This document shows, in pieces, positions 36,038-44,103 of a DNA stretch of 48,041 bases. Location of the stretch: positions 1 to 48,041 of the forward strand of contig CAJJCN010000075.1 of the NCBI GenBank assembly GCA_905182655.1, given 5' to 3'. Position 1 is the first letter of the stretch. Each line of letters opens with the position of its first letter. Made by a program: the position numbers and the translations under genes. Under the pieces are notes generated by a model. The model was not told where the DNA came from. It searched no databases and saw nothing but the letters and a program-made list of their open reading frames with translations. The stretch comes from Flammeovirgaceae bacterium UBA4465. Lineage in GTDB: Bacteria > Bacteroidota > Bacteroidia > Cytophagales > Cyclobacteriaceae.

Positions 36038-36724
36038 TTGAAAAGGACCCTTTTATTTTTATTAATTTTCCTAGTAGGTATGCTGTCATCTATTGGGTTA
36101 TTGATCGTTTTTTTTGATGAAAGACTGCCTGAACCACAAGGGGTTCAGGAGGGTCTTTGGTTGGCTGAGAAAATGTCAGAAGCGCTGCATAAATCAGCAT
36201 ATGACCGTATTAATTTTATTTCTTGGCAATACGGATCCCATCACTTTGATTGGAACAAAAAAGAGGATTCGGTAAAAGTCATTTGGGCTGATTTTGAAGT
36301 AAAGGTATCGACCCAAACCCTAGTGGGAATGGCTTATCAAGGGGGTATAATTTTGTTAGGTAATCAAAAGAAAAAAGCAGTCAGTCGGGCCATTCGGTAT
36401 TTTAATAATGATTCTTTTTGGCTGGTGGCTCCCTATAAATTAAATGATCCCGGTGTCTCGCTAAGTAGCGTCAAGGTGCCCAAGGGTCATGGGTTATTGG
36501 TTACCTATACGCAAGGAGGTTCAACGCCTGGAGATACTTATCTTTGGCTATTGGATGAGAACTATTTTCCAAGAGCTTGGAAAATGTGGGTGAAAATGCT
36601 TCCCTTGGGGGGTGTAAAAAGTGAATGGATGGGATGGCAAAAAAGAAAAGGTGCTTGGTTTCCTGGAAATTTCGAAACGCTTTTATGGTACAAAAAGGAG
36701 GTTAAAGATTTAGTAGTTTATTAA
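36038..36724 (+). CDS. Exported protein of unknown function, first gene of a coupled operon
   Basis: The protein (228 aa) starts at a TTG, since no earlier ATG precedes the hydrophobic N-terminal segment (KRTLLFLLIFLVGMLSSIG), which looks like a signal anchor. The mature part is rich in tryptophan and contains SFWLVAPYKLNDPGVSLS, GLLVTYTQGGSTPGDTYLWL and YFPRAWKMWV. I have seen similar uncharacterised Bacteroidota proteins, whose beta-rich fold may be LolA-like, but cannot name the family with confidence. Its TAA overlaps the next ATG by one base, so it is coupled to a thioesterase and an SDR. Confidence 0.7.
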   Translation: MKRTLLFLLIFLVGMLSSIGLLIVFFDERLPEPQGVQEGLWLAEKMSEALHKSAYDRINFISWQYGSHHFDWNKKEDSVKVIWADFEVKVSTQTLVGMAYQGGIILLGNQKKKAVSRAIRYFNNDSFWLVAPYKLNDPGVSLSSVKVPKGHGLLVTYTQGGSTPGDTYLWLLDENYFPRAWKMWVKMLPLGGVKSEWMGWQKRKGAWFPGNFETLLWYKKEVKDLVVY

Positions 36725-37131
36725 TGGATAAAGTATCGACACATCAAAAAACTATTTTTGTTAAAGCGGCAGATATAGATGAACTGGATCATGTAAACAA
36801 TATAGTCTACCTAAGTTGGGTACAAGACATTGCCAAAGAACATTGGCAGATTCGTGCCTCTCAGGCAATTATAGATCAATACAAGTGGGTGGTGGTAAAT
36901 CACAATATAACTTATAAAAAGCCATTAAAAATCCATCAAAAAGTATGGATAAAAACACAGGTTTTTGATAATGCCCAAGGCGCATTGTGGGGGCGGATGG
37001 TTTGGATATATGACGATAGTGAACTCCTCATGGCGGAAGCCAATAGCCAGTGGTGTCTGGTAGATGCGCAGTCTTTCAAGCCCAGACGAATTAACGATGA
37101 AATTAGATCTGTTTTTTTAACTTATGAATAA
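36724..37131 (+). CDS. Acyl-CoA thioesterase (4HBT hotdog family)
   Basis: This 135-aa hotdog-fold protein carries the 4-hydroxybenzoyl-CoA thioesterase pattern: the catalytic-site Asp in AADIDELDHVNNIVYLSW, then NHNITYKKPLKIHQ and EANSQWCLVD. It would hydrolyse a short- or medium-chain acyl- or aryl-CoA. The ATG overlaps the previous stop by one base and the gene's 3' end overlaps the next gene by eight bases, so the three genes are translated together. Confidence 0.85.
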   Translation: MDKVSTHQKTIFVKAADIDELDHVNNIVYLSWVQDIAKEHWQIRASQAIIDQYKWVVVNHNITYKKPLKIHQKVWIKTQVFDNAQGALWGRMVWIYDDSELLMAEANSQWCLVDAQSFKPRRINDEIRSVFLTYE

Positions 37132-37978
37132 AAGTGTAGTAATTACGGGAGTATCGACTGGGATCGGATATCAGCTTTGTGCCGATTTGATTTCCAAAGG
37201 CTATTTAGTGTTTGGAAGTGTCAGGAAGTCCGAAGATGGTCAACGACTTTCTGATAAATTTGGGGCTACTTTCATACCGCTATATTTTGATATTACAGAT
37301 CATGCGGCCATTGAAAAGGCGGCTTTAGTGGTAGAAAAGAGATTGAAGGGGGCCACCTTGACGGGACTTTTCAATAATGCTGGATTGGCCGTGGCAGGTC
37401 CGCTATTACATCTTTCTGTGAATGATTTAAGATATCAATTCGAAGTAAATGTCATTGGTCTGATAAAGGTATCTCAGGTGTTTTCAGGTCTTCTAGGAAC
37501 AAACAATCAGAGGCAAGGCACGCCTGGTAGAATAGTAATGATCAGTTCTATTAATGGTAAAATTGCCATGCCTTTTATTGGTGCTTATTGCGGATCTAAA
37601 TTTGCTTTGGAGGGATTGTCTCAAAGTCTTAGAACCGAATTGAATATTTATGGAATCAAGCTTATTGTAGTGGGTCCTGGTCCTATAAAGACCCCTATTT
37701 TTGATAAGACGATATTGAAAGCCACCGAGGAGTTTAGTGATACGCCCTATGAAAAGGCAATGAATGCATTTCTAAATAAGTTTGTACTGAAGACCATTAA
37801 TAAAGCAATGACCCCTGAAGTCTTGTCTGAGCGGATCATAAAAATATTCGAAAGTGCGACACCAAAGAGCAATTACATCATCACAAAATATCACTTCTTC
37901 AATTATACTTTGCCTAACTTGTTATCTGTGGGGTTTCTTAACGCCTTTTTTATCAGAACCTTGGGGCTGAAAAGATAG
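37124..37978 (+). CDS. Short-chain dehydrogenase/reductase
   Basis: The protein (284 aa) is a classical SDR: the cofactor motif TGVSTGIG at residues 8-15, NNAGLAVAG, the active-site Ser in MISSINGKI, and Tyr155/Lys159 in YCGSKFALEG. The C-terminal extension of about 40 residues is typical of 11-beta-HSD/retinol-dehydrogenase-like members, which act on lipids or steroids with NADPH. It overlaps the thioesterase gene by eight bases. With the thioesterase it may modify an acyl or lipid substrate, which is inference. Confidence 0.9.
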   Translation: MNKSVVITGVSTGIGYQLCADLISKGYLVFGSVRKSEDGQRLSDKFGATFIPLYFDITDHAAIEKAALVVEKRLKGATLTGLFNNAGLAVAGPLLHLSVNDLRYQFEVNVIGLIKVSQVFSGLLGTNNQRQGTPGRIVMISSINGKIAMPFIGAYCGSKFALEGLSQSLRTELNIYGIKLIVVGPGPIKTPIFDKTILKATEEFSDTPYEKAMNAFLNKFVLKTINKAMTPEVLSERIIKIFESATPKSNYIITKYHFFNYTLPNLLSVGFLNAFFIRTLGLKR

Positions 37979-38011
37979 AAAAAAAAATCATTGATTTAAA
38001 CTCAGATCACT

Positions 38012-38773
38012 TCAAACATACTTTTCAAAATCATTTAAGGAAACACGGAATGAAAAATCTAATTTCTTTTTAAGCCACTGATTGTCAATGATCTTAATAG
38101 AAGTTTTCTGTGCATTTATTTGAGGTGGAGGACTGCCTAGCGCTCTTGAGGCGCGCGTATAAAAATCTTTTCGTGAGGGGTGCTCATTGGCGCAGGCATT
38201 AAAAATTTGGTTCCATACTTGATAGGTGATGATTTTATCTATAATACCCAGGCAGTCATCAAGGTGAATGAGGTTCACGGGACCGTCTGGATGGATGAGG
38301 ACTTTATTCGCAAACCAACGTCCTGGGTGCCTGCGCTGGTCAAACAGACCCGCAAGTCTGATGATAGTACTTGGATTTTCAGAATTCTGAATGACTTGTT
38401 CAATGGCTAAAAGAGGATGCTGTGTATCTAAGGCATCTTTTTCATTGATAGGCGCCGTGCTAGGTAAGTATACGGCCGTAGAACTGGTATAAATTACTTT
38501 AACTGTGGATGGAAGGTTTTTGATCAAATATTCGAAAGGCTTTATTTCTTTTAAAGGAATCGTAATCACCAGCACATCCGTTTTTAAAAAGTCAACCCAT
38601 TGAGGCTCCTCTTCAGTCAGTTTGATGAGGTAGGGAATGACCCCTATGCTCTTCATAACTCTCATTTTCTCTTGGGAAGTGGTCGACCCTTTGATCTGAT
38701 GCCCCTGTTGGACCAATTGTCTGGCCAAGGGTAAACCTAACCAACCGCAACCTAGGATGCTGATGCAATACAT
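38012..38773 (-). CDS. YeeZ-like NAD(P)-dependent epimerase/dehydratase-family protein
   Basis: From the ATG at 38773 the product is 253 aa and begins MYCISILGCGWLGLPLARQL, a Rossmann nucleotide-binding start with the GCGWLG loop typical of YeeZ-type proteins. Later pieces are VIYTSSTAVYLPSTAPINEK and RLAGLFDQRRHPGRWFA. The SDR active-site YxxxK is absent or altered, as in YeeZ, so catalytic activity is uncertain. The frame is open to 38833, overlapping the asparaginase-like gene, but the family starts at the Rossmann strand. It is the last gene of a three-gene operon. Confidence 0.8.
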   Translation of the reverse strand: MYCISILGCGWLGLPLARQLVQQGHQIKGSTTSQEKMRVMKSIGVIPYLIKLTEEEPQWVDFLKTDVLVITIPLKEIKPFEYLIKNLPSTVKVIYTSSTAVYLPSTAPINEKDALDTQHPLLAIEQVIQNSENPSTIIRLAGLFDQRRHPGRWFANKVLIHPDGPVNLIHLDDCLGIIDKIITYQVWNQIFNACANEHPSRKDFYTRASRALGSPPPQINAQKTSIKIIDNQWLKKKLDFSFRVSLNDFEKYV

Positions 38774-38807
38774 GGGATCATTTCTTTTACTTAAAATCAA
38801 TTTTTTT

Positions 38808-39302
38808 TTAATAAAAGCGATCTGTTTTCTCATCTCTCTTGGCTAAATCAGCCGCCTGGATCGTTCCGTTCATGGCGATATAGATTCCTTTTTTAAGGGT
38901 ACATGCCGCTCCGATGGCCGTCCCAATATTTAAAGAAGCATCACTATTGGTGAATCTTTCGGGCCGAAGGGCACCGGTAAGGATGACCAATTTTTCGTTT
39001 ACTTTTTTTTCTAGAAATTGGCCGGTTTCAATTAAAGTATCAGTGCCATGTGTGATGATGAAAATGGAGGATGCATGATTTTGGATCAATGCGGCTAACT
39101 GATTTCTATCTGCTAGATTAATTTCTAAACTGTCTTTTCTGAAAGCCGTAATGATTTCATATTCAAAGGAAGGATTCAGTTTTTCCAAAAGGCGTAGGAT
39201 GGCAGGCTCACCTATTTCAAAGGCCCAACCGTTTCTTGTCTTGGGATAATCTTTATCAATGGTCCCGCCGGTTTGAATGAAAGTTATTTTCAATGTGCTC
39301 AA
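38808..39302 (-). CDS. Single-domain asparaginase-like protein
   Basis: The protein (164 aa) is only the N-terminal domain of the L-asparaginase family. TGGTID (residues 11-16) supplies the first catalytic Thr and ITHGTDT (83-89) the second Thr and Asp, followed by LTGALRPERF. Ordinary asparaginases are about 330 residues with a C-terminal domain that completes the dimeric active site. Stand-alone N-domain proteins of this size are a known family, so this need not be a truncated gene: it ends cleanly at a stop and is followed closely by the next gene. It lies nine bases after the VOC gene. Activity on asparagine is uncertain. Confidence 0.8.
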   Translation of the reverse strand: MSTLKITFIQTGGTIDKDYPKTRNGWAFEIGEPAILRLLEKLNPSFEYEIITAFRKDSLEINLADRNQLAALIQNHASSIFIITHGTDTLIETGQFLEKKVNEKLVILTGALRPERFTNSDASLNIGTAIGAACTLKKGIYIAMNGTIQAADLAKRDEKTDRFY

Positions 39303-39311
39303 TAGGTTTGA

Positions 39312-40391
39312 TTAATCTTTGACACGATTGAAAGCAAAGGCTTTAAGCATCCATTTAGGTAAGGGTTTGCTAGCCGTCCTCGCTTTTAAATTCAAGTTCC
39401 ATCCTAGTTTTTTGACAATGGGTACTTTATGGGTTTCGACAAATTCGATGAGGGCCCCATCTGGATCTTCAATGTAGGAAAAGAAACCGGCGGCCTCACC
39501 CATATCAAAAGAGGCGCCATCTTGAGCGGCGCTGCTGTCAACCGTAAAAGCACATCCTTTGTCTTCGCACTGCTTTCTTAAAGCATCCATGCCTGTGACA
39601 TCAAAACACAAGTGGATGAATCCTAAATCACCCCAAAATCTATCTTGGAAAATTCTGATTTTTTCCTCATTTTGGGACTCAAACAATTCTATTTCACTGG
39701 GTCCGAACATTTCTGAAAAGGCACCTGCTCTTACACGAGAATGTGTGAGAATGGCCCGTTTGTATTTCCCTTCTTTTAGGGGCAGTCCTTGAAGATCCGC
39801 ATACACATCTTCACCTTCATAAAGCACCTGATCGTAGCCTAAAATATCTTGGTAAAAAGAGATAGACTTTTTTAAGTTTGAACAGCCAATGGTCACGCCA
39901 TAAGTTGCTCCGGTAAGTTTAAGTTCGTCTTTGAACCATGGCGCCTCTTGCTCTATGATATCAAAAATATTCCCATTTGGATCGCGCAGATAAAAATGCC
40001 AAACCCCTCTAGGATCAATCATTAACTCACCGATTAAATCCAAACCTTCTGATTTAAAATATTGGTAAGTTTTTTGGATATTTCGAGTACGGATTTTGGC
40101 ACAAAAAATACCAAGATCTCCTAATTGTATTCGTTGCTTGGGTGGTTGAGGAATCCGTTGGGTATATTGCCATATCTCAAAGCCACCACCGCCTTGAAGG
40201 TTTAGTGCCAATGCGGCGTACCTCTCGCGAGGTTCACCCCCAGTGTAGGGCAGCATATAATGTGCGACAGCCGCATCTTCAAACACACGAATATCCATAC
40301 CAAAATATTTACGGTACCATTTCCATGATTTCTTCACATCGGTTACTCCGATGCCTATTTGCTGAATACCACTGATGACCACTGAGCTCAT
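39312..40391 (-). CDS. VOC (glyoxalase/dioxygenase superfamily) protein with two modules
   Basis: This 359-aa protein has two tandem pairs of VOC modules. The first begins IQQIGIGVTDVKKSWKWYRK and includes GVWHFYLRDPNGNIFDIIEQ; the second begins GATYGVTIGCSNLKKSISFY and ends SYIEDPDGALIEFVETH. The conserved His/Glu metal-ligand positions of the superfamily are partly visible (FIHLCFDV, IEFVE). The reaction could be a glyoxalase, an extradiol-type dioxygenase or an isomerase; the sequence does not decide. It is the first gene of the operon running left to 38012. Confidence 0.8.
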   Translation of the reverse strand: MSSVVISGIQQIGIGVTDVKKSWKWYRKYFGMDIRVFEDAAVAHYMLPYTGGEPRERYAALALNLQGGGGFEIWQYTQRIPQPPKQRIQLGDLGIFCAKIRTRNIQKTYQYFKSEGLDLIGELMIDPRGVWHFYLRDPNGNIFDIIEQEAPWFKDELKLTGATYGVTIGCSNLKKSISFYQDILGYDQVLYEGEDVYADLQGLPLKEGKYKRAILTHSRVRAGAFSEMFGPSEIELFESQNEEKIRIFQDRFWGDLGFIHLCFDVTGMDALRKQCEDKGCAFTVDSSAAQDGASFDMGEAAGFFSYIEDPDGALIEFVETHKVPIVKKLGWNLNLKARTASKPLPKWMLKAFAFNRVKD

Positions 40392-40508
40392 TTTTTTTAA
40401 GATTTCGTTGCTACAAAAAAAGGGCTTTAAAATATCTAATACAAATTCGTAAATTATTATCTAATTCGCCTTTGAATACGACCAATATTCCATAATATAG
40501 CACGATAG

Positions 40509-41621
40509 ATGGAGAGTTTTGTTGTATCGGCAAGGAAATACAGGCCTTTAGGGTTTGGAGAAGTAGTAGGTCAAGGTCATATTACCACGACTTTAAAAAA
40601 CGCAATTGATCAAAATCAATTGGCACAAGCCCTATTGTTTTGTGGACCTCGAGGGGTTGGAAAAACTACTTGTGCCCGTATTTTATCCCGAATGATCAAT
40701 GGGTTTGAAGCTAAAAATGGAGATGCAAACACGGCCAATTTAAATATTTATGAATTAGATGCCGCATCCAATAATTCAGTTGAGGATATTCGAAATCTTA
40801 TTGATCAAGTTCGATATCCACCTCAGGAAGGTAAATACAAAGTTTACATCATTGATGAGGTCCACATGTTGTCCAATCAGGCGTTTAATGCCTTTTTAAA
40901 AACACTCGAAGAACCTCCCTCATACGCGATCTTCATTTTGGCGACTACAGAAAAGCACAAAGTCATTCCCACCATACTGTCAAGATGCCAGATTTATGAT
41001 TTCAATCGAATTGAAATCGAAGAGATCGTAGGTCAATTGAAAAAAATAGCAAAGGAAGAAGGTATCAGTTATGATGATGATGCCTTGCACTTAATTGCTC
41101 AGAAGTCAGATGGGGCTTTACGAGATGCCTTGTCTATGTTTGATTTGATTGTAACCTTTTCTTCAGACAAAAAAATCACTTATGAAAATACGATCACCCA
41201 TCTGCATATCCTTGATCACGATTATTATTTTAAGTTGCTGGATTTTTTTATGGAACAAGATCTATCTGCAACGTTGGTGCTGTTTGATGAAATACTGAAA
41301 AAAGGATTTGATGCGCATAATTTTCTGATCGGCTTGGCCCAACATTTTAGAAATGTATTGGTGTGCCAAAATCCAGCAACCTTAGCCTTGTTAGAAGTTT
41401 CGGAGAATGTCAAGAATAAGTTTATGGATCAAGCTGAGCGGTCCTCTACTTCATTTTTGCTTTCAGGCTTAAATATGATTAACCAATGTGACCTCAGTTA
41501 TAAGCAGAGTAAGAATCAAAGGCTTCATATAGAACTTTGCCTGATGAAGCTGTCTCAGCTTGATCGAGCCTTTAAACTTTCAGCGCCTGAAGAGGTAGTA
41601 AAAAAAAAAGCATTGACCTAG
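40509..41621 (+). CDS. dnaX: DNA polymerase III clamp loader, gamma form (zero-frame product of dnaX)
   Basis: The zero-frame protein has 370 aa and matches domains I-III of DnaX, the clamp-loader ATPase that opens the sliding clamp. Walker A is GPRGVGKT (46-53), Walker B is IIDEVH (114-119), and the sensor/arginine-finger motif SRC is at 158-160. Residues about 210-360 are the collar domain. The usual four-cysteine zinc module after Walker A is missing: the segment CARILSRMINGFEAKNGDAN leads directly to NIYELDAASNNSVEDIR. The frame ends VVKKKALT-stop just after a run of ten A at 41600-41609. The product therefore lacks the DnaB- and polymerase-binding domains and equals an E. coli gamma-like protein. 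See the linked C-terminal part and the frameshift site. Confidence 0.92.
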   Translation: MESFVVSARKYRPLGFGEVVGQGHITTTLKNAIDQNQLAQALLFCGPRGVGKTTCARILSRMINGFEAKNGDANTANLNIYELDAASNNSVEDIRNLIDQVRYPPQEGKYKVYIIDEVHMLSNQAFNAFLKTLEEPPSYAIFILATTEKHKVIPTILSRCQIYDFNRIEIEEIVGQLKKIAKEEGISYDDDALHLIAQKSDGALRDALSMFDLIVTFSSDKKITYENTITHLHILDHDYYFKLLDFFMEQDLSATLVLFDEILKKGFDAHNFLIGLAQHFRNVLVCQNPATLALLEVSENVKNKFMDQAERSSTSFLLSGLNMINQCDLSYKQSKNQRLHIELCLMKLSQLDRAFKLSAPEEVVKKKALT

Positions 41622-41666
41622 ATGAACTGCCTACTTCTCGCGAGAAAATCGACGCGAAAGAGGTAG
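41591..41666 (+). promoter_or_regulatory. Candidate dnaX recoding site: A10 slippery run with stimulators
   Basis: The run of ten A at 41600-41609 is read as GTA AAA AAA AAA GCA in the zero frame, then stops at TAG 41619-41621. A -1 shift on the run enters the tau frame. An SD-like AGAGG at 41591-41595 lies just upstream. A hairpin follows: CTACTTCTCGCG (41631-41642) pairs with CGCGAAAGAGGTAG (41653-41666) around a 10-base loop, with a two-base AA bulge and one G-U pair. The stem starts 21 bases after the run, farther than the usual five to nine. Transcriptional slippage on A10, as in Thermus dnaX, or ribosomal frameshifting, as in E. coli, could both work. Confidence 0.6.
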
Positions 41667-42358
41667 AAGATGAAAAGGCAGAAAAGAATGCTGACCAAGC
41701 AACGGAAAACGAAGCGCCTGCGCGTTCCTCGGATTTAAAGCCTGAGCTCTCATCTCCAAGTCAAAAAGAAACCCTATCAATTTCCAGTGAAAAGAAACCC
41801 GAGCCGCTGAAAGAGGTAAATAAGATAAATGAGGAGAAGGATACTGAGCTAGTAATCTCAAAGCAAGTGCCTGCCCGCCCCTCGGATTTAAAGCCTGAGA
41901 TCTTATCTCCAAGTCAAAAAGAAACGCCTTCAATTTTTAAGAAAAAGAAAGACCAACCGCTCAAAGAGGTCAAGGAAAAAATATTGAAAAATGAAGCATT
42001 TACAGAAACGCAACTTCAAGCGGCCTGGAAGGATTTCATTGAATTACGTAAGAAAAAAGTGGTAAGTGAAATGGAGCAGCTCATCTTGACACGTCAAATA
42101 ACTAAAAAAGACATGAATGCCCTTATTGTACTCAATAGCTCTTTAGAGATTGCTATATTGGATCGGATTGAAATAGAATTGGTTAATTTTTTAAGGGAAG
42201 CCTTGTCCAATGACCAGTTGACGCTTCAAAAAGAAGTTAAAGAGGACCCTAAAAAAGACAAACTTTATACCAGCAAGGACAAATACGAATTTATGGTAAA
42301 AGAGCAGCCCTTACTTCAAAAATTAAAAGATAAATTAGGATTGGATTTTGAGTATTAG
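41609..42358 (+). CDS. dnaX: Tau-specific C-terminal part of dnaX, reached by a -1 frameshift
   Basis: The -1 frame is open from the A10 run to 42358 and has 249 codons. It begins SIDLDELPTSREK, continues as a charged Lys/Glu/Pro-rich linker with an internal duplication, and ends in a compact helical domain (TETQLQAAWKDFIELRKKK and a C-terminal PLLQKLKDKLGLDFEY) of the kind seen at the C-terminus of Bacteroidota tau. Joined to the 367 codons before the shift it gives a 616-aa tau, close to E. coli tau (643). An internal ATG at 41867 lies mid-linker and is unlikely to be a start. The stop overlaps the convergent transglycosylase gene's stop by four bases. If the A-run length is a sequencing error, tau would be encoded in one frame. 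Confidence 0.8.
   Translation, partial: SIDLDELPTSREKIDAKEVEDEKAEKNADQATENEAPARSSDLKPELSSPSQKETLSISSEKKPEPLKEVNKINEEKDTELVISKQVPARPSDLKPEILSPSQKETPSIFKKKKDQPLKEVKEKILKNEAFTETQLQAAWKDFIELRKKKVVSEMEQLILTRQITKKDMNALIVLNSSLEIAILDRIEIELVNFLREALSNDQLTLQKEVKEDPKKDKLYTSKDKYEFMVKEQPLLQKLKDKLGLDFEY
41717..41971 (+). repeat. Two-copy direct repeat inside the DnaX tau linker
   Basis: Copies at 41717-41818 and 41870-41971 (102 bases each, period 153) encode PARSSDLKPELSSPSQKE and PARPSDLKPEILSPSQKE followed by PLKEV-type ends. The period is a multiple of three, so the linker stays in frame. Confidence 0.85.
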
Positions 42359-44103
42359 TTGCTGGGAACCTTGAGTTTGTCTCCAATCAATACCACGTCA
42401 TTGGTGCGTCTGTTGAGTCGCATTAACTCCTTGACTTTCATGTTATGTTTAGTGGCAATACTATAAAAAGAGTCACCTGCCTTTACTATGTAGATTTTGG
42501 ATTTGCTTGATTTAGGAAGCCCTTTATGGGTCGAAAATATATATAATTCTTGGTTTACGTTCAAGGCATCATTTTCATTAATTTCATTAAAGGTTCGTAA
42601 GTCTTTGACTGACACATTATATTTTTGGGCGATAGACCAGAGCGATTCTCCTTCTACCACGATATGAATATTTTTAGCTGTTGATATTTTTTTCTTCGCG
42701 TTTGTACGGGTTTGAGCGAGTTCTTCTGACTTTTCTGGTTGCACTGCGATGTCAGTAGTCCCTACATTTATTTCTTTTTTATCATCTATTCTATCTTTTT
42801 GTGCTGTTTTATGGTATTGGATAGGTGTACTCTTAGGTCTTTTTGCATTGAGCCATAAAATCCTATCAATTTTGATTTTTTCGTTTACTGTCATACGATT
42901 CATGGTCATTAATTTGTTGAGTCGGAGGGCATATTTCTGTGAAATGGACCAAAGCGTTTCGGATTTTTGTACTACATGAAAACCAATTTTAGATTTCGAT
43001 TTTTTGGATTCGAGATAGTAAATGGTATTGACTTTTATCTTATCCTGAGGCTTGAGATCATTGTATTTGACTAATAGTTTGATTGAAATCCCTGCTTCAG
43101 CGGCAAGGGAGTTAATGTTATTAGATTTACCTGATAAAATGGCGGCCAAGTCATTAAATTTTAATTTCTTTGAATTTACATCTAAGAGTCCAGGTACCAT
43201 TTCAGAAGGAAATATTTTTTCTTTAATCTGTGCCCTTTCTACACGGGGTTTGGGTTCAATTTCCGCTACGACTTCGGACAATGATTTATTTTTGACTTTT
43301 TGATGAGTAGGAATCAATACGACATAAGTTTTGTCTTCAGGAATTTCTCCAGAGCGGATCCATTTATTGTATGTTTTGACCAAATTCACATCAAGTTTAA
43401 ATTCCTTGGCGATACGACTCAAATTTTTGTTCGCTCCCTTATTGAATTCAATCAGAGATAAGTTTTGAGAATGCTTGTCATTGACTCGATCTTGAAAGGC
43501 GATTTTATGAGCGATGAATTTCTTGACATACCAATGGGTAGAAGCATTAATTTCTAATTTTCTAGCACCATATTTTGATTTATTCATATATTTCCTAGCG
43601 CCACCCATCCCAGCTTGATAGGCAGACATGGCATAAATCCAATTGTTCACTAAGAAATTGTTTCTTTTTAGATACGTTGCGGCTCCACGAGATGAAGCAA
43701 CGATATTTTTTCTTTCGTCTATCTGTTTGTCCACGCGCAAGCCCACTTCACGGGCAGTGAAATCTTTGAATTGCCAAAAACCAACGGCATCAGCCGAGGA
43801 GACGGCATCGGAGACCAATCCACTTTCCTGAATGGCAAGGTATTTGAAATCATCGGGAACCCCTTCTTCCTTGAAAACACGTTCTATAATAGGGAAATAG
43901 AGGAGCATGCGGTCTACCTTCATTTGATAATACTTGGGACTGCTAGTGAGCGAATTGACTTGCTTCTGAATTTCAGCCATGACACTTCTAGACAAAACAA
44001 GTTTCATGTTACCAAATTCAACTTCTTTGGGAACCACAGGTGTACCATTGGCCAGAAGGATGAACGTATGCAGGATGCATATTATGAAGAAATTAATTCT
44101 CAT
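42355..44103 (-). CDS. Exported MltD-like lytic transglycosylase with LysM repeats
   Basis: This 582-aa protein starts with a signal peptide (to about residue 20). Residues about 80-200 are an SLT/MltD catalytic domain with the general acid Glu93 in YLAIQESGLVS, then GFWQFKDFTAREVGLRVD and YAMSAYQAGMGGARKY. Three clear LysM domains follow at about 375-418, 480-523 and 537-580 (for example GESLWSIAQKYNVSVKDL), with two degenerate ones near 220-265 and 315-365. It would cleave peptidoglycan glycan strands while bound to them. Its start overlaps the stop of the O-methyltransferase gene by four bases (ATGA), so they are coupled. Confidence 0.92.
   Translation of the reverse strand: MRINFFIICILHTFILLANGTPVVPKEVEFGNMKLVLSRSVMAEIQKQVNSLTSSPKYYQMKVDRMLLYFPIIERVFKEEGVPDDFKYLAIQESGLVSDAVSSADAVGFWQFKDFTAREVGLRVDKQIDERKNIVASSRGAATYLKRNNFLVNNWIYAMSAYQAGMGGARKYMNKSKYGARKLEINASTHWYVKKFIAHKIAFQDRVNDKHSQNLSLIEFNKGANKNLSRIAKEFKLDVNLVKTYNKWIRSGEIPEDKTYVVLIPTHQKVKNKSLSEVVAEIEPKPRVERAQIKEKIFPSEMVPGLLDVNSKKLKFNDLAAILSGKSNNINSLAAEAGISIKLLVKYNDLKPQDKIKVNTIYYLESKKSKSKIGFHVVQKSETLWSISQKYALRLNKLMTMNRMTVNEKIKIDRILWLNAKRPKSTPIQYHKTAQKDRIDDKKEINVGTTDIAVQPEKSEELAQTRTNAKKKISTAKNIHIVVEGESLWSIAQKYNVSVKDLRTFNEINENDALNVNQELYIFSTHKGLPKSSKSKIYIVKAGDSFYSIATKHNMKVKELMRLNRRTNDVVLIGDKLKVPSN

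Noticed and set aside
41631-41933. 100-codon minus-strand open frame inside dnaX with an internal repeat
   Set aside because: It is the antisense of the duplicated tau linker; its repeat is explained by the 153-base duplication, and it has no known motif.
41867-42358. Separate 163-aa gene starting at the ATG at 41867
   Set aside because: The ATG falls in the middle of the tau linker repeat, the frame is open upstream to the A run, and the product is the tau C-terminus.
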